Below are positions 17,823-27,000 of a stretch of 64,000 nucleotides of DNA, in pieces; the stretch's first letter is position 1; each line of letters begins with the position of its first letter. Source of the DNA: Gaiellasilicea sp963705515 (lineage in GTDB: Bacteria > Actinomycetota > Thermoleophilia > Gaiellales > Gaiellaceae); the NCBI GenBank assembly GCA_963705515.1, contig CAVPJV010000008.1, positions 186,001 through 250,000 of the forward strand, read 5' to 3'. The translations under genes and the position numbers were made by a program. The notes below the pieces were generated by a model. The model was not told the DNA's origin. It ran no database searches and saw only the letters and a list, made by a program, of their open reading frames with translations.

Positions 17823-18981
17823 TTATCCGTGCGCTGCCGCCCAGGCGACGAGCTGAGCGCGCTCCGCGTCGGTGAGACCGGTCGACGTTTCCTGGCGGCA
17901 TCGCGCCGGACTCGAGCATCGCCTGGATCGCGTCGGCGTGCTGCTGCATCTGCTCGGCGTTCACGAGCCGGACGCCGAGTGGGGCGGTGATCCCGGAGTG
18001 GCAGCCTGCGCAGCGTTGCGCGGCGATCGCCACTGCCTCCGTGTCGCTCGGCACGGCTGAAGCGTCCGGCTCCTCGGGCGCCAGGACGATCGCCAGCACG
18101 GCGGCCGCCACGCCCGCTGCGGCGAGGATCCACCAGTCGCGCTTGCCCGTGTGCCAGCGGTTGAAGAAGTGCCGGATCGCCGCCACCACCGCGAAGATTG
18201 CGAGTAGGACGAGCCACGCGTGGTCGGCGCCGAAGGCGAGCGGGAAGTGGCCCGCGAGCATGGTGAAGACGACCGGCAGCGTCAGGTAGTTGTTGTGCAC
18301 CGAGCGCTGCTTCGCGCGCAGCCCGACGAGGTGGTCCGGCTCGCGCCCCTCCTCCTTCGCCCGGATCAGCTCCCGGTGCGCCGGGATGATCACGAAGAAG
18401 ACGTTCGCGGCCATAATCGTCCCGAGCATCGCGCCGACCTGGAGGAACGACGCCCGTGCGGCGAAGAGCTCGCCGGCCGCGAATGCCGAGACTGCGACGA
18501 GCGCGATCACCGCGACGGCGACCAGCCGGTCCTCGATCAGGACGCGGCAGGCGAGGTCGTAGATGAGCCACGCGAGCGCGAGCCCTGCCGCCGAGAGCGC
18601 CACCGCCTGCCAGGCGGCGAGGTCGGCGACGGTTGGGTCGATGAGGCGCGTGTCGGCGTCGAGCCAGTAGAGGACAAGGAGCAGCGAGAAGCCCGAGAGC
18701 CAGGTCGTGTATGCCTCCCACTTGAACCAGTGCAGGTGCTCGGGCAGCTGCGGCGGGGCGACCTTGTACTTCTGCGAGTGGTAGAAACCGCCGCCGTGAA
18801 CACCCCAGTACTCGCCCGCGACGCCCTCCTTCGGCTCCTTCGGCGGCGCCAGGCCGAGGTCGAGCCGGATGAAGTAGAACGAGGCGCCGATCCACGCGAT
18901 CCCGGCGACGACGTGCAGCATCCGCAGCACGAGGTCGGCGAGGTCTCTCAGGTAGTCCGCGTCCACCGGTGCTGTTCCCAT
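17823..18981 (-). CDS. puuD: Membrane urate oxidase PuuD with C-terminal cytochrome c (frame break near 17887)
   Basis: About 386 residues. The N-terminal urate hydroxylase domain has around eight helices (LRMLHVVAGIAWIGASFYF; WFKWEAYTTWLSGFSLLLV; VHNNYLTLPVVFTMLAG), and the C-terminal region has a haem motif CAGCH. Family knowledge: PuuD oxidises urate to 5-hydroxyisourate using its cytochrome c rather than making H2O2. The frame breaks after MPPGNV; the end TGLTDAERAQLVAWAAAHG with stop 17825-17823 is in the +1 frame and one CG (GTCGCGACC) restores it. The gene overlaps uraD upstream, so the sequential enzymes are co-expressed. Loss of the haem domain's last helix would be the only effect if the break were real. 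Confidence 0.87.
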
Positions 18982-19382
18982 CTTGACCGTGCGATGGCGC
19001 AGAGCTCCCGCAGCCCGGTCTCGAGCTCCTCGTCGCGCGTGTTCTCCAGCCGCTCGCGCAGCACCGGCAGCAGCTCGGCTCGGGTGCGCCCGTCGACGAA
19101 GACGACGAACTCGAAGCCGAAGCGGCGCTCGTACTCGTCGTTCAGGCGTGCGAGCTCGTCGAGCACCTCCGGCTCGGCGCCACGCTGCTCCTCAGAGGGC
19201 TCGCCGATGCGCGGATGCGTCGCGAGCGCGGCGACCTGGTCGGCCTCCGGCAGCGCCAGCGCCACCTCCTCGGCGACGGTGAGCGGATCCGTGCGGGCCG
19301 CCAGCTCGTCGACGAGCCGCGTGCGCCCCGAGAACAGCGGCGTCAGCTCGGCGACGCTCAGCTGCCGCGGTAGCTCGCGCAC
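18948..19382 (-). CDS. uraD: OHCU decarboxylase (urate pathway)
   Basis: A 144-residue protein. The family segments LALPEADQVAALATHPRIGE (conserved HPRIG), LDELARLNDEYERRFGFEFV and FVDGRTRAELLPVLRERLEN are clear. UraD decarboxylates 2-oxo-4-hydroxy-4-carboxy-5-ureidoimidazoline to S-allantoin. The gene overlaps uraH by 25 bases upstream and puuD by 34 bases downstream, so the order uraH-uraD-puuD gives three consecutive urate-to-allantoin steps from one transcript. The length is slightly short compared with ~160-residue homologues. Confidence 0.92.
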   Translation of the reverse strand: MRELPRQLSVAELTPLFSGRTRLVDELAARTDPLTVAEEVALALPEADQVAALATHPRIGEPSEEQRGAEPEVLDELARLNDEYERRFGFEFVVFVDGRTRAELLPVLRERLENTRDEELETGLRELCAIARSRWEQHRWTRTT

Positions 19383-19654
19383 GAGTACGGGGAGACGAGC
19401 AGCGGGACGTGGTAGTGGCCGTCGTCGAGGCTGATTTCAAACTCCACGCGCTTGAAGAAAGGAGATGCCGGGTGGAAGACGAGCCGGTACAGGCCGGGAT
19501 CGAGATCGTCTGAGAGCTGCGCGCGGCCGTCGGCATCCGTCCGCATCTCGGCCATGAACATGTCGCCGCGGTAGAGGACGACGAGCACTCCGTCCGCGGG
19601 CTTGCCCGCCCCGGTGTCGAGCACGTGCGTCGAAAGAGAGATCGCCGCCGTCAT
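19358..19654 (-). CDS. uraH: 5-hydroxyisourate hydrolase (transthyretin-like)
   Basis: A 98-residue protein. It begins AISLSTHVLDTGAGKPADGV, which carries the conserved catalytic His, and ends HYHVPLLVSPYSCASYRGS, the YRGS signature that distinguishes HIU hydrolases from vertebrate transthyretin. It hydrolyses 5-hydroxyisourate to OHCU between PuuD and UraD. ATG 19654 overlaps the stop of the upstream deaminase by 4 bases, indicating coupling. Confidence 0.95.
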   Translation of the reverse strand: MTAAISLSTHVLDTGAGKPADGVLVVLYRGDMFMAEMRTDADGRAQLSDDLDPGLYRLVFHPASPFFKRVEFEISLDDGHYHVPLLVSPYSCASYRGS

Positions 19655-20985
19655 TGGGCGAATCTACTCGCCTGCGCACGGTGCGCGCGAGCAATCTCTG
19701 CTTCGTCCGCCCGCACGAGCGCACCGCCCTGGACGACGAGCTCGCCGCCGACGTAGAGCCGGTCGACGCGATCCGCGCCTGCGAAGACGAGTCCGGCGAC
19801 CGGGTCGGCGGCGCCGGCGAGCTCGAGCCCGTCCGTCGCCCAGACCGCGAGGTCGGCACACATGCCCGGTGCAATCGCGCCGATGTCCGAGCGGGCGAGC
19901 ACGCTGGCGCCGCCGCGGGTGCCGAGCCGGATCGCCTCGCGCGCCGTCATCGCCGTCGGGCCGCCGCGGCCGCGGGCGACGAGCAGCGCCTGCTTGACGT
20001 CGTTGAAGAGGTGGCTGCGCTCGTTCGAGGCGGAGCCGTCGACGCCGAGACCCACCCGCACGCCTGCGTCGAGCATGTCGCGAACGGGTGCGACGCCGGC
20101 ACCGAGGCGGAGGTTCGAGGTCGGGCAGTGTGCGACACCGGTTCCCGTCTCGGCGAAGCGCGCGATCTCTGGCGAGGAGAGGTGGACACAGTGCGCGCAC
20201 CAGACGTCGCCGTCGAGCCAGCCGAGCGAGTCGAGGTATTCGACCGGCGTGCAGCTGTAGAGCTCCTTGCAGTACGCCTCTTCCTCGACCGTCTCCGCGA
20301 GGTGGGTGTGCAGCTGCAGGCCCAGGCGGCGGGCGAGGTCGGCCGACTCCGTCATCAGGCGGCCGGTGACGGAGAACGGCGAGCAGGGCGCGGCCGCGAT
20401 CTGAATGCGGGCGCCAGGCCCGGTCTCGTGCAGCTCGCCGACGAGCCGTTCGGTGTCCGCCAGCACGGCGTCGGTCTCCTCCACGAGCTCGTCCGGCGGC
20501 AGCCCTCCGTCGGAGACGCCGAGGTCCATCGATCCGCGAGAGGCGACCAGGCGGCAGCCGAGCTCCGTCGCCGCCTGCACCTCCGCCTCGACGAGCCCGG
20601 TACGGCCACGCGGGAAGACGTAGTGATGGTCGAAGACGGTGGTGCACCCCGAGAGCATCAGCTCGGCGAGCCCGGTGCGTGCCGCCGCGTACTCGGCCTC
20701 CGCGTCGATCCGTGCCCAGGTCGGGTAGAGCTCGACGAGCCATTCGAAGAGCGTCGCCTGCTGCGCCCGCGCGCGAGTGAGGGTCTGGTAGAGGTGGTGG
20801 TGAGTGTTGACGAGGCCGGGTGTGACGACCGCGCCGCCGAGCCCGGTGCGCTCGTCCGCTTCCGGCTCCTCGCCCGTCCCGACCGCTGTGATGAAGCCGT
20901 CCTCGACGAGGATCCAGCCGTTCTCGTGCTCCGTCTCCGCGTCGTCCATCGTCAGCACGTGCGCGTCTACGAGCAGGGACTTCAT
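19651..20985 (-). CDS. 8-oxoguanine / guanine deaminase-type amidohydrolase
   Basis: A 444-residue protein from ATG 20985. It is a metal-dependent amidohydrolase with TPGLVNTHHHLYQTLTRA (metal His pair), LQLHTHLAETVEEEAYC (third His and catalytic Glu), WCAHCVHLSSPEI (His) and GLGVDGSASNE (metal Asp). The HHHLYQTLTR pattern and length are typical of 8-oxoguanine deaminases and related hydroxydechloroatrazine hydrolases. A product of urate or xanthine fits the neighbours. It is first in the minus-strand urate operon and divergent from the xanthine dehydrogenase genes, with only 25 bases between starts, so the promoters must overlap. Confidence 0.9.
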   Translation of the reverse strand: MKSLLVDAHVLTMDDAETEHENGWILVEDGFITAVGTGEEPEADERTGLGGAVVTPGLVNTHHHLYQTLTRARAQQATLFEWLVELYPTWARIDAEAEYAAARTGLAELMLSGCTTVFDHHYVFPRGRTGLVEAEVQAATELGCRLVASRGSMDLGVSDGGLPPDELVEETDAVLADTERLVGELHETGPGARIQIAAAPCSPFSVTGRLMTESADLARRLGLQLHTHLAETVEEEAYCKELYSCTPVEYLDSLGWLDGDVWCAHCVHLSSPEIARFAETGTGVAHCPTSNLRLGAGVAPVRDMLDAGVRVGLGVDGSASNERSHLFNDVKQALLVARGRGGPTAMTAREAIRLGTRGGASVLARSDIGAIAPGMCADLAVWATDGLELAGAADPVAGLVFAGADRVDRLYVGGELVVQGGALVRADEAEIARAHRAQASRFAQ

Positions 20986-21010
20986 CGCGGCGTACCGTAT
21001 CTTTGACCGC

Positions 21011-21802
21011 GTGGAGGTGATCACTCCCCGCACCCTCGACGAGGCCCTGCGCGTGAAGTCGGAGCGGCCCGACGCGCGGCCGATCGCGGGCGGCACCGAC
21101 CTGCTCGTCGAGCTCAACTTCGATCGCACGCGGCCGGAGACGATCCTCAACCTCGCCGAGGTCCCGGAGCTGAAGGGCTGGGCGCGCGAGAACGGCACCG
21201 TCCGCCTCGCCGCCGGCCTGACGTACACGGAGGCGATGCAGCCGGAGCTCGCCGAGCTGCTTCCCGCGCTCGCCGAGGCCTCGCGCACGGTCGGGTCGCC
21301 GCAGATCCGCAATCGAGGCACGATCGGCGGCAACCTCGGCACGGCCTCTCCGGCGGGCGACGCGCATCCGCCCCTCCTGGTCGAGGACGCGACCGTCGAG
21401 ATCGGGAGCACGCGCGGCGTCCGCACGCTGCCGCTGACCGAGTTCTTCCTCGGCCCGAAGCGAAACGCCCTGGCGGAGGACGAGCTCGTGCTCGCGGTCA
21501 GGATCGACCCGAGCCGGCAGCCGCAGACCTTCATGAAGGTCGGTCCGCGCAACGCGATGGTGATCGCGGTCTGCTCGCTCGCCGTCGGGATCGACCGCGA
21601 GCGCGGCGAGCTGCGCGCGGCCTACGGCTCCGCAGGACCGGTGCCGGCCCTCGTGACGGCGCCGCTCGACGCGCGCGCCGACTTCCCGCAGCTCGTCGCC
21701 GACGCCTCCAGCCCGATCGACGACGTCCGCGGCACGGCCGCCTACCGCCGCCACGCTCTGGCGGTGCTGACCAAGCGTGCGCTGGATCGAGTGCTCGCAT
21801 GA
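21011..21802 (+). CDS. Xanthine-dehydrogenase-type FAD-binding subunit
   Basis: A 263-residue protein from GTG 21011; upstream extension would read antisense into the deaminase gene. It is the CoxM/XdhB-type FAD subunit: PIAGGTDLLVELNFDR (FAD pyrophosphate loop), GSPQIRNRGTIGGNLGTASPAGD, and a C-terminal CO-dehydrogenase flavoprotein domain. It transfers electrons from the Fe-S subunit to NAD or another acceptor. Its stop overlaps the ATG of the [2Fe-2S] subunit by four bases. Confidence 0.92.
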   Translation: MEVITPRTLDEALRVKSERPDARPIAGGTDLLVELNFDRTRPETILNLAEVPELKGWARENGTVRLAAGLTYTEAMQPELAELLPALAEASRTVGSPQIRNRGTIGGNLGTASPAGDAHPPLLVEDATVEIGSTRGVRTLPLTEFFLGPKRNALAEDELVLAVRIDPSRQPQTFMKVGPRNAMVIAVCSLAVGIDRERGELRAAYGSAGPVPALVTAPLDARADFPQLVADASSPIDDVRGTAAYRRHALAVLTKRALDRVLA

Positions 21803-22257
21803 AGATCCGGTTGGTCGTCAACGGCGAGCCACGCGAGGCGGACGTCTGGGCGGGCGAGAGCCTCCTGACCGCGCTGCGCGACACGCTCGAGCTGCCCGGC
21901 TCGAAGAACGCCTGCGAGCAGGGCGAGTGCGGCTCCTGCTCCGTTCTCATCGACGGCGAACTCGTCTGCGCGTGCCTCGTTCTCGCGGCGCAGGCGGACG
22001 GGCACGAGGTGACGACGGTCGAGGGGCTTCGCTCCGAGGACGGGCTCCATCGCGTCCAGCAGGCATTCGTCGAGGCCGGCGCCGTCCAGTGCGGCTTCTG
22101 CACTCCGGGCCTCGTCGTCGCGACGGCCGCCCTGCTGGAGCGGGTTCCGAGCCCGAGCGACGACGTCATCCGCGAGGAGCTCTCCGGCAACCTCTGCCGC
22201 TGCACCGGCTACGCGAAGATCTTCGACGCCGTCCGGCTCGCGGCCTCCCGCGCATGA
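21799..22257 (+). CDS. Xanthine-dehydrogenase-type [2Fe-2S] subunit
   Basis: A 152-residue protein with the plant-type ferredoxin cluster CEQGECGSCSVLIDGELVCA and the second cluster VQCGFCTPGLV ... GNLCRCTGY in the helical domain. Both four-Cys sets are complete. It relays electrons from the Mo site to the FAD subunit. It overlaps both neighbours by four bases (ATGA junctions), so the three subunits are translationally coupled. Confidence 0.95.
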   Translation: MKIRLVVNGEPREADVWAGESLLTALRDTLELPGSKNACEQGECGSCSVLIDGELVCACLVLAAQADGHEVTTVEGLRSEDGLHRVQQAFVEAGAVQCGFCTPGLVVATAALLERVPSPSDDVIREELSGNLCRCTGYAKIFDAVRLAASRA

Positions 22258-24470
22258 GCACGACGCGGCCGCAGACGGAGCTCAAGCTCGGACGCATCGG
22301 CGATCCGGCCACGCGGCACGACGCGACGCCGAAGGTGACGGGCGAGTTCGCCTACTCGAGCGACCTGAACGCGGCCGGGATGCTCTGGGGCGTCACCGTC
22401 CGCAGCCCGCACGCGCACGCGAAGATCGTCGAGCTCGACATCTCGCAGGCGGTGCGAATGCCGGGCGTCCACGCCGTGCTCACGCACGACGACGTCCCCG
22501 GCCAGAAGACGTACGGGCTCGAGTTCGCGGATCAGCCCGTGCTCGCCGCCGAGCGCGTCCGCTACTACGGCGAGCCGGTCGCGCTCGTCGCCGCCGAGGA
22601 GCCGGAGCAGGCCCGCCGCGCCGCAGCCGCCGTTCGCGTCGAGTACGAGCTGCTCGAGCCGGTCGTCGACATGGAGCGCGCCACCGAGCAGCCGCCGCTG
22701 CATCCCGACCGGCCGACGATGGCGCACGGCTACCGCGAGGACGACCGCCCGAACATCGTCCGCCACCTCGTCATCCGCCACGGCGACCCCGACGCCGACG
22801 GGGACGTCACCGTCAGCGGCGTCTATGACGTCGGCATCCAGGATCAGGCGTTTCTCGGGCCGGAGTCGGGCCTGGCCGTCCCAGACGGCGAGGGCGGCGT
22901 CGACATCTACGTCGCGACGCAGTGGCTGCACGTCGACCGCGACCAGGTGGCGCCGTGCCTCGGGTTGCCGCCCGAGCAGGTGCGGATCCACCTCGCCGGC
23001 GTCGGCGGCGCGTTCGGCGGCCGCGAGGACCTCTCGATGCAGATTCACGGCGCGCTGCTCGCCTTGCACACCAAGCGTCCGGTGAAGATCGTCTACAACC
23101 GCGAGGAGTCCTTCTTCGGCCACGTCCACCGGCACCCGGCCCGGATCTGGTGCGAGCACCGGGCGACCCGCGCCGGCGAGCTCGTCAACGTCCAGATGCG
23201 GATCCTGCTCGACGGCGGCGCCTACGCCTCCAGCTCGACGGCCGTGGCCTCGAACGCGGCCTGCTTCGCGATCGGGCCGTACAAGGTCGCGAACGCGCTG
23301 ATCGAGTCCACCTGCGTCTACACGAACAATCCGCCCTGCGGCGCGATGCGCGGCTTCGGCGCCGTCCAGACATGCTTTGCGGCCGAAGCGCAGATGGACA
23401 AGCTCGCGGAGGCGCTCGGGATCGACCCCGTCGAGCTGCGGCTGCTGAACGCGCTCGGTAGCGGCGACACCCTGCCGACCGGCCAGGTGATCGAGGGCGT
23501 CCTGCCGACGGCGGAGGTGATCCGCCGCGCCGCGGCGCTGCCCGTTCCCGAGCCGGAGCCGCTGCCTCGCGAGGCGATTCGCCTGCCCGGCGGAGCCGGC
23601 AACACCACCCGCGGCGAGGGGGTCAAGCGCGGCGTCGGCTTCGCGGTCGGGTTCAAGAACATCTGCTACTCGGAGGGCTTCGACGACTTCACGGCTGCCC
23701 GGGTGCTGCTCCATGCCGACGGCTCGGCCGAGATCCACTGCGCCTCGGCCGAGGTCGGCCAGGGCGTCACCGACGTGATCCTCCAGGTCGCGCGCACCGA
23801 GCTCGGCACCGACGATGTCGCGCTCGCGCCGCCGGGGACGGCGGCGGTCGGCTCCGCCGGCTCCGCCTCGGCCTCGCGGATGACGTGGATGGCGGCGGGC
23901 GCCGTACGCGACGCCTGCCGCGCGGCGCTCGAGGAACAGCGGCGGAACGGCGGCGACGTCGACGTCGAGCGGGTCTACCGCCACCCGCGCACCACCCCGC
24001 TCGACCCCGAGACCGGACAGATCACCGGTGAGCGCGCCCACGTCTCGTTCGCAGTCGCCGCGATGCGCGTCGTCGCCGAGGTGGACGTCGACCTCGGTCT
24101 CTCGCGCGTCGTCTGGATCGGCACCGCCCAGGACGTCGGCAAGGCGATCAACCCGCTCGCCGTCGAGGGTCAGATCGAGGGCGGGACCGCCCAGGGCCTC
24201 GGGTTGGCGCTGATGGAGGAGATCCGCACCCGCGACGGGCTGATCACGAACGCGAGCTTCACGGACTACCTGATCCCGACCGCGCTGGACATGCCGCCCG
24301 TGACGAGCGACCTGATCGAGGACGCCGAGCCCGACGCCCCGTACGGCGTCAAGGGCGTCGGCGAGCCGCCGACCGTGGTCTCTTCAGCGGCGGTCGTCTC
24401 GGCGTTGCGCGCCGCGACCGGCCGCGAGCTGGCGCGGATCCCCGTGCGTCCCGACGACATCGCCCTCTAG
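22254..24470 (+). CDS. Xanthine-dehydrogenase-type molybdenum-binding subunit
   Basis: A 738-residue protein from ATG 22254. It belongs to the xanthine oxidase large-subunit family, with the Moco-binding segments GVGGAFGGREDLSMQIH, PPCGAMRGFGAVQ and SAEVGQGVTDVI, and the catalytic Glu in GVKGVGEPPTV near the C-terminus. The GREDL variant of the usual GG(K/R)E loop is normal. It would hydroxylate xanthine or hypoxanthine to urate, or another N-heterocycle. Urate use is inferred from the divergent puuD/uraH/uraD operon. The stop abuts (4-base overlap) the convergent permease gene. Confidence 0.92.
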   Translation: MSTTRPQTELKLGRIGDPATRHDATPKVTGEFAYSSDLNAAGMLWGVTVRSPHAHAKIVELDISQAVRMPGVHAVLTHDDVPGQKTYGLEFADQPVLAAERVRYYGEPVALVAAEEPEQARRAAAAVRVEYELLEPVVDMERATEQPPLHPDRPTMAHGYREDDRPNIVRHLVIRHGDPDADGDVTVSGVYDVGIQDQAFLGPESGLAVPDGEGGVDIYVATQWLHVDRDQVAPCLGLPPEQVRIHLAGVGGAFGGREDLSMQIHGALLALHTKRPVKIVYNREESFFGHVHRHPARIWCEHRATRAGELVNVQMRILLDGGAYASSSTAVASNAACFAIGPYKVANALIESTCVYTNNPPCGAMRGFGAVQTCFAAEAQMDKLAEALGIDPVELRLLNALGSGDTLPTGQVIEGVLPTAEVIRRAAALPVPEPEPLPREAIRLPGGAGNTTRGEGVKRGVGFAVGFKNICYSEGFDDFTAARVLLHADGSAEIHCASAEVGQGVTDVILQVARTELGTDDVALAPPGTAAVGSAGSASASRMTWMAAGAVRDACRAALEEQRRNGGDVDVERVYRHPRTTPLDPETGQITGERAHVSFAVAAMRVVAEVDVDLGLSRVVWIGTAQDVGKAINPLAVEGQIEGGTAQGLGLALMEEIRTRDGLITNASFTDYLIPTALDMPPVTSDLIEDAEPDAPYGVKGVGEPPTVVSSAAVVSALRAATGRELARIPVRPDDIAL

Positions 24471-25387
24471 GGCGAGTCCGACACCCGTCCGGCGCCTGCA
24501 GGTGCGGCCTCTGCCTCGGCCGGGACGGACTCCCGCCGGACGACAACTGCCACTGACGCCAGCACGATCGCTGCGCCCAGCGCGATCCGCCAGGTGATCC
24601 CCTCGTGCAGGACGAACGCGCCGAGCGCGATTGCGACGACGGGATTGACATAGGCGTACGTCGCGACCTTGCTGATCGGAGCGTTCTGCAGCAGCCACAC
24701 GTACGCCGTGTAGCCGACCAGCGAGCCGAAGAGGACCAGGTACCACCAGCCGAGGATCGAGCGGGTCGACCACTCGGCCGGGTCGAAGTCCGTGGCGAGC
24801 AAGCCGATCGGGAGCAGGACGAGTCCGCCGACGAGCATCTCCAGCGCCGTCGCGGCGAACGCATCCTGCGGCATCGGCAACCGGCCTGAGAGATACGAGC
24901 CGACCGCCCAAGCGACCGCCGAGCCGACGACGAGGACGAGCCCGGTCGTGCTCGCCCCTCCTCCCGGCCGGACGAGGACCGCGATCCCGACGAAGCCGAT
25001 CGCGACGCCGACGAGGGAGCCCCGGGTCGGGCGGTCGCCACCGGCGAATCGCAGCGCCACCACGATGAGTGGTACCGATGCGATCACGAGGGAGGCGAGC
25101 CCGATCGGCACCTCCTGCTCGGCGACGAAGAGCAGTGCGTTGGCGCCGGGCAGGAGCACGCCGATCAGCGCGGCGGAGCCCAGCTCCGCGCGTGTCACAC
25201 GCAGCGCCGAAAAGCCGCGCCGCCACGCGACCCACCCGGCCATGAGCGCGCCGGCCACCAGGAATCGCCAGGCCACGGCGAAGAGCGGTGCAATCGTCTC
25301 ACCGGCGAGCTCGATTCCGAGGTAGGTCGATCCCCAGATGATGTACACGGCCCAGAGGGCAACCCAGACCTTCGCGGCGTGACTCAA
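24467..25387 (-). CDS. EamA-family (DMT) transporter
   Basis: A 306-residue protein from TTG 25387, overlapping the upstream stop by three bases (TTGA), so coupled to the previous gene. Two EamA repeats make ten helices: VYIIWGSTYLGIEL opens the first and VVGSAVAWAVGSYLSG the second, ending VVRRES and a soluble tail. Drug/metabolite transporters of this group export amino acids or other small molecules. Location by the purine island suggests a nucleobase-related substrate, but that is inference. Confidence 0.88.
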   Translation of the reverse strand: MSHAAKVWVALWAVYIIWGSTYLGIELAGETIAPLFAVAWRFLVAGALMAGWVAWRRGFSALRVTRAELGSAALIGVLLPGANALLFVAEQEVPIGLASLVIASVPLIVVALRFAGGDRPTRGSLVGVAIGFVGIAVLVRPGGGASTTGLVLVVGSAVAWAVGSYLSGRLPMPQDAFAATALEMLVGGLVLLPIGLLATDFDPAEWSTRSILGWWYLVLFGSLVGYTAYVWLLQNAPISKVATYAYVNPVVAIALGAFVLHEGITWRIALGAAIVLASVAVVVRRESVPAEAEAAPAGAGRVSDSP

Positions 25388-25841
25388 GCCCGGCGCAGCG
25401 CCAGCAGCGCACCGATCGCCAGCAGCAGCAGCACGCCGAGCATCCGTGGCCAGGTGAGCGGCACCTGCTCGACGCCGAACCAGCCGTACCGGTCGATCAG
25501 CACGCCCATCGCGAGCTGGCCTGCGATCAGCAGCCCGATCGTGGCCGTGGTGCCGATCCGGGGCGTGACGACCGTGATCGTCAGCACGACGACGACGCCC
25601 ATCCCGCCGCCGCCGACCCAGTACCACCAGGGCGAGCGGAACGCGTCGCCGTAGCAGCCAGACTCTGGCGGACGGCGAGCAGCGCCGCAGCCGTGATCAG
25701 CGCCGAGAAGAGCACGCTCGCAGCCAACGCTTCGAACGCGCCGATCCGCTCGCCGAAGCGGCCCATCACCGCCACCTGCACGGAGCCGGCGAGGCCCGCG
25801 GTGAGCGCCAGCGTCGCTGCAGCAGCCGTTCCTCCGGACAC
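25384..25841 (-). CDS. DMT-family YdcZ-like (DUF606) membrane protein (frame break near 25660)
   Basis: From ATG 25841 about 60 residues of one frame form helices (TLALTAGLAGSVQVAVMGRF; LFSALITAAALLAV). The remaining helices, SPWWYWVGGGGMGVVVVLTI, TIGLLIAGQLAMGVLIDRYG and VLLLLAIGALLALRRA, are in another frame, with stop 25386-25384. The WWYWVGG and GQL...IDRYGWFG segments are typical of DUF606/YdcZ proteins. The shift is +2, unlike most others here: one missing base, or four missing (two CG units), would restore it. It is the first gene of a two-transporter operon. Substrate unknown. Confidence 0.72.
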
Positions 25842-25889
25842 GGGCGCAAGCTATACGCTCCGGCACGTCCCGAGCCAAAGGAGTGGAGC

Positions 25890-26171
25890 ATGGTGCGAGC
25901 AGTGATCCAGTACGAGCGTGAGCCGGAGCCGGAGCGTTATGCGCGGCACCTGGAGGAGTTCACGCGGCCGGTGCCATGCGACGCGTTCCGCCACGGCAAG
26001 GTGTTCGGCTCGCCGTTCGGCGACCCGCCGTTCGCGTACTACGCCGAGTTCGAGTGGGCCGACATGGACGCGTTCAAGGCGGCCGTCCGCTCCGAGGAGT
26101 TCGCCGCGAGCGGCAAGGACGCGATGGAAATGGGAATTCCGTTCACGGTCGCCTTCGCCGAGATCGCGTAG
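25890..26171 (+). CDS. EthD-family small protein
   Basis: A 93-residue protein from ATG 25890 with a clear AAAGGAG ribosome binding site. It is a ferredoxin-like alpha-beta domain: RAVIQYEREPEPERYARHLE, FGDPPFAYYAEFEWADMDAF and a short C-terminal strand IPFTVAFAEIA. EthD/dabb-type dimeric barrels take part in ether and aromatic compound breakdown or in isomerisation. It is coupled to the enoyl-CoA hydratase that follows (TAGTG junction, one base shared). Confidence 0.75.
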   Translation: MVRAVIQYEREPEPERYARHLEEFTRPVPCDAFRHGKVFGSPFGDPPFAYYAEFEWADMDAFKAAVRSEEFAASGKDAMEMGIPFTVAFAEIA

Positions 26172-26977
26172 TGGCCGAGCCGGACCAGCCCCGTCCGCTC
26201 CCCCCGGACGAGCTCGGCTTCGAGCGGATCGTCTACGAGAAGGACTACCCGCGCGCGACTGTGACGCTGAACCGGCCGGAGGTGCTGAACGCCTTCGACT
26301 TCCGGATGCTGCGCGAGCTGGCGCGGGCGTTCGAGGACGCCTCCTGGGACGACGAGATCCGGGTCGTCGTCGTCACCGGCACCGGCCGCGCCTTCTGCGT
26401 CGGCGCCGACCTGCGTGCCTGGGGCGAGGACTTGCTCGGGAACTCGAAGGAGTACTGGAAGTGGTTCGGCGCCTTCAAGGACATGCACGACCGGCTGCGC
26501 GAGATCGGCAAGCCGACGATCGCGCGCGTCAACGGGATCGCGGTCGGCGGCGGCAACGAGCTGCAGATGGGCTGCGACCTCTCGGTCATGGTCGACGACG
26601 CCTTCATTCGCCACGTCGGGCTCGAGCACGGCTCCGTGCCGGCCGGCGGCGCGACGCAGTGGCTGCCGATCATGATCGGCGACCGCCGCGCCCGCGAGAT
26701 GATCCTGCTCTGCGACGAAGTGTCGGCCACGCAGGCGGCGGAGTGGGGGCTCGTCAACCGCGCGGTGCCGGCGACCGAGCTCGACACCGTCGTCAACGAG
26801 TGGGTCGAGAAGCTCGTCCGCAAGCTGCCCGAGACGACCCGGTACGCGAAGCACCAGCTGAACTGGTGGCGCGACATCTCCTGGCACGAGACCGTCGGCC
26901 ACGCGCGCGACTGGCTCGCGCTCTCGATGCTCGGCGATGAGGCCCAGGGCGCCATCCGCCGCTTCCTCGACCGCTGA
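26171..26977 (+). CDS. Enoyl-CoA hydratase/isomerase family protein
   Basis: A 268-residue crotonase-fold protein from GTG 26171. The oxyanion-hole segments are GRAFCVGADLRAWGEDLL and INGIAVGGG-like (VNGIAVGGGNELQMGCDLSV). The second catalytic region reads GLEHGSVPAGGATQWLP; the position of the second catalytic Glu of classic hydratases is not conserved in an obvious way. Reaction on an aromatic or cyclic CoA ester is possible because it shares a transcript with the EthD protein and lies near a PaaG-like gene. The exact reaction is not assigned. Confidence 0.85.
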   Translation: MAEPDQPRPLPPDELGFERIVYEKDYPRATVTLNRPEVLNAFDFRMLRELARAFEDASWDDEIRVVVVTGTGRAFCVGADLRAWGEDLLGNSKEYWKWFGAFKDMHDRLREIGKPTIARVNGIAVGGGNELQMGCDLSVMVDDAFIRHVGLEHGSVPAGGATQWLPIMIGDRRAREMILLCDEVSATQAAEWGLVNRAVPATELDTVVNEWVEKLVRKLPETTRYAKHQLNWWRDISWHETVGHARDWLALSMLGDEAQGAIRRFLDR

Positions 26978-27000
26978 TCAACCGTCCATTCGAGCCATGT

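Noticed and set aside
19664..21754. 696-codon minus-strand frame over the deaminase and XDH FAD subunit
   Set aside because: Arg/Gly/Ala-rich shadow frame with no motifs; the real genes on both strands are clear.
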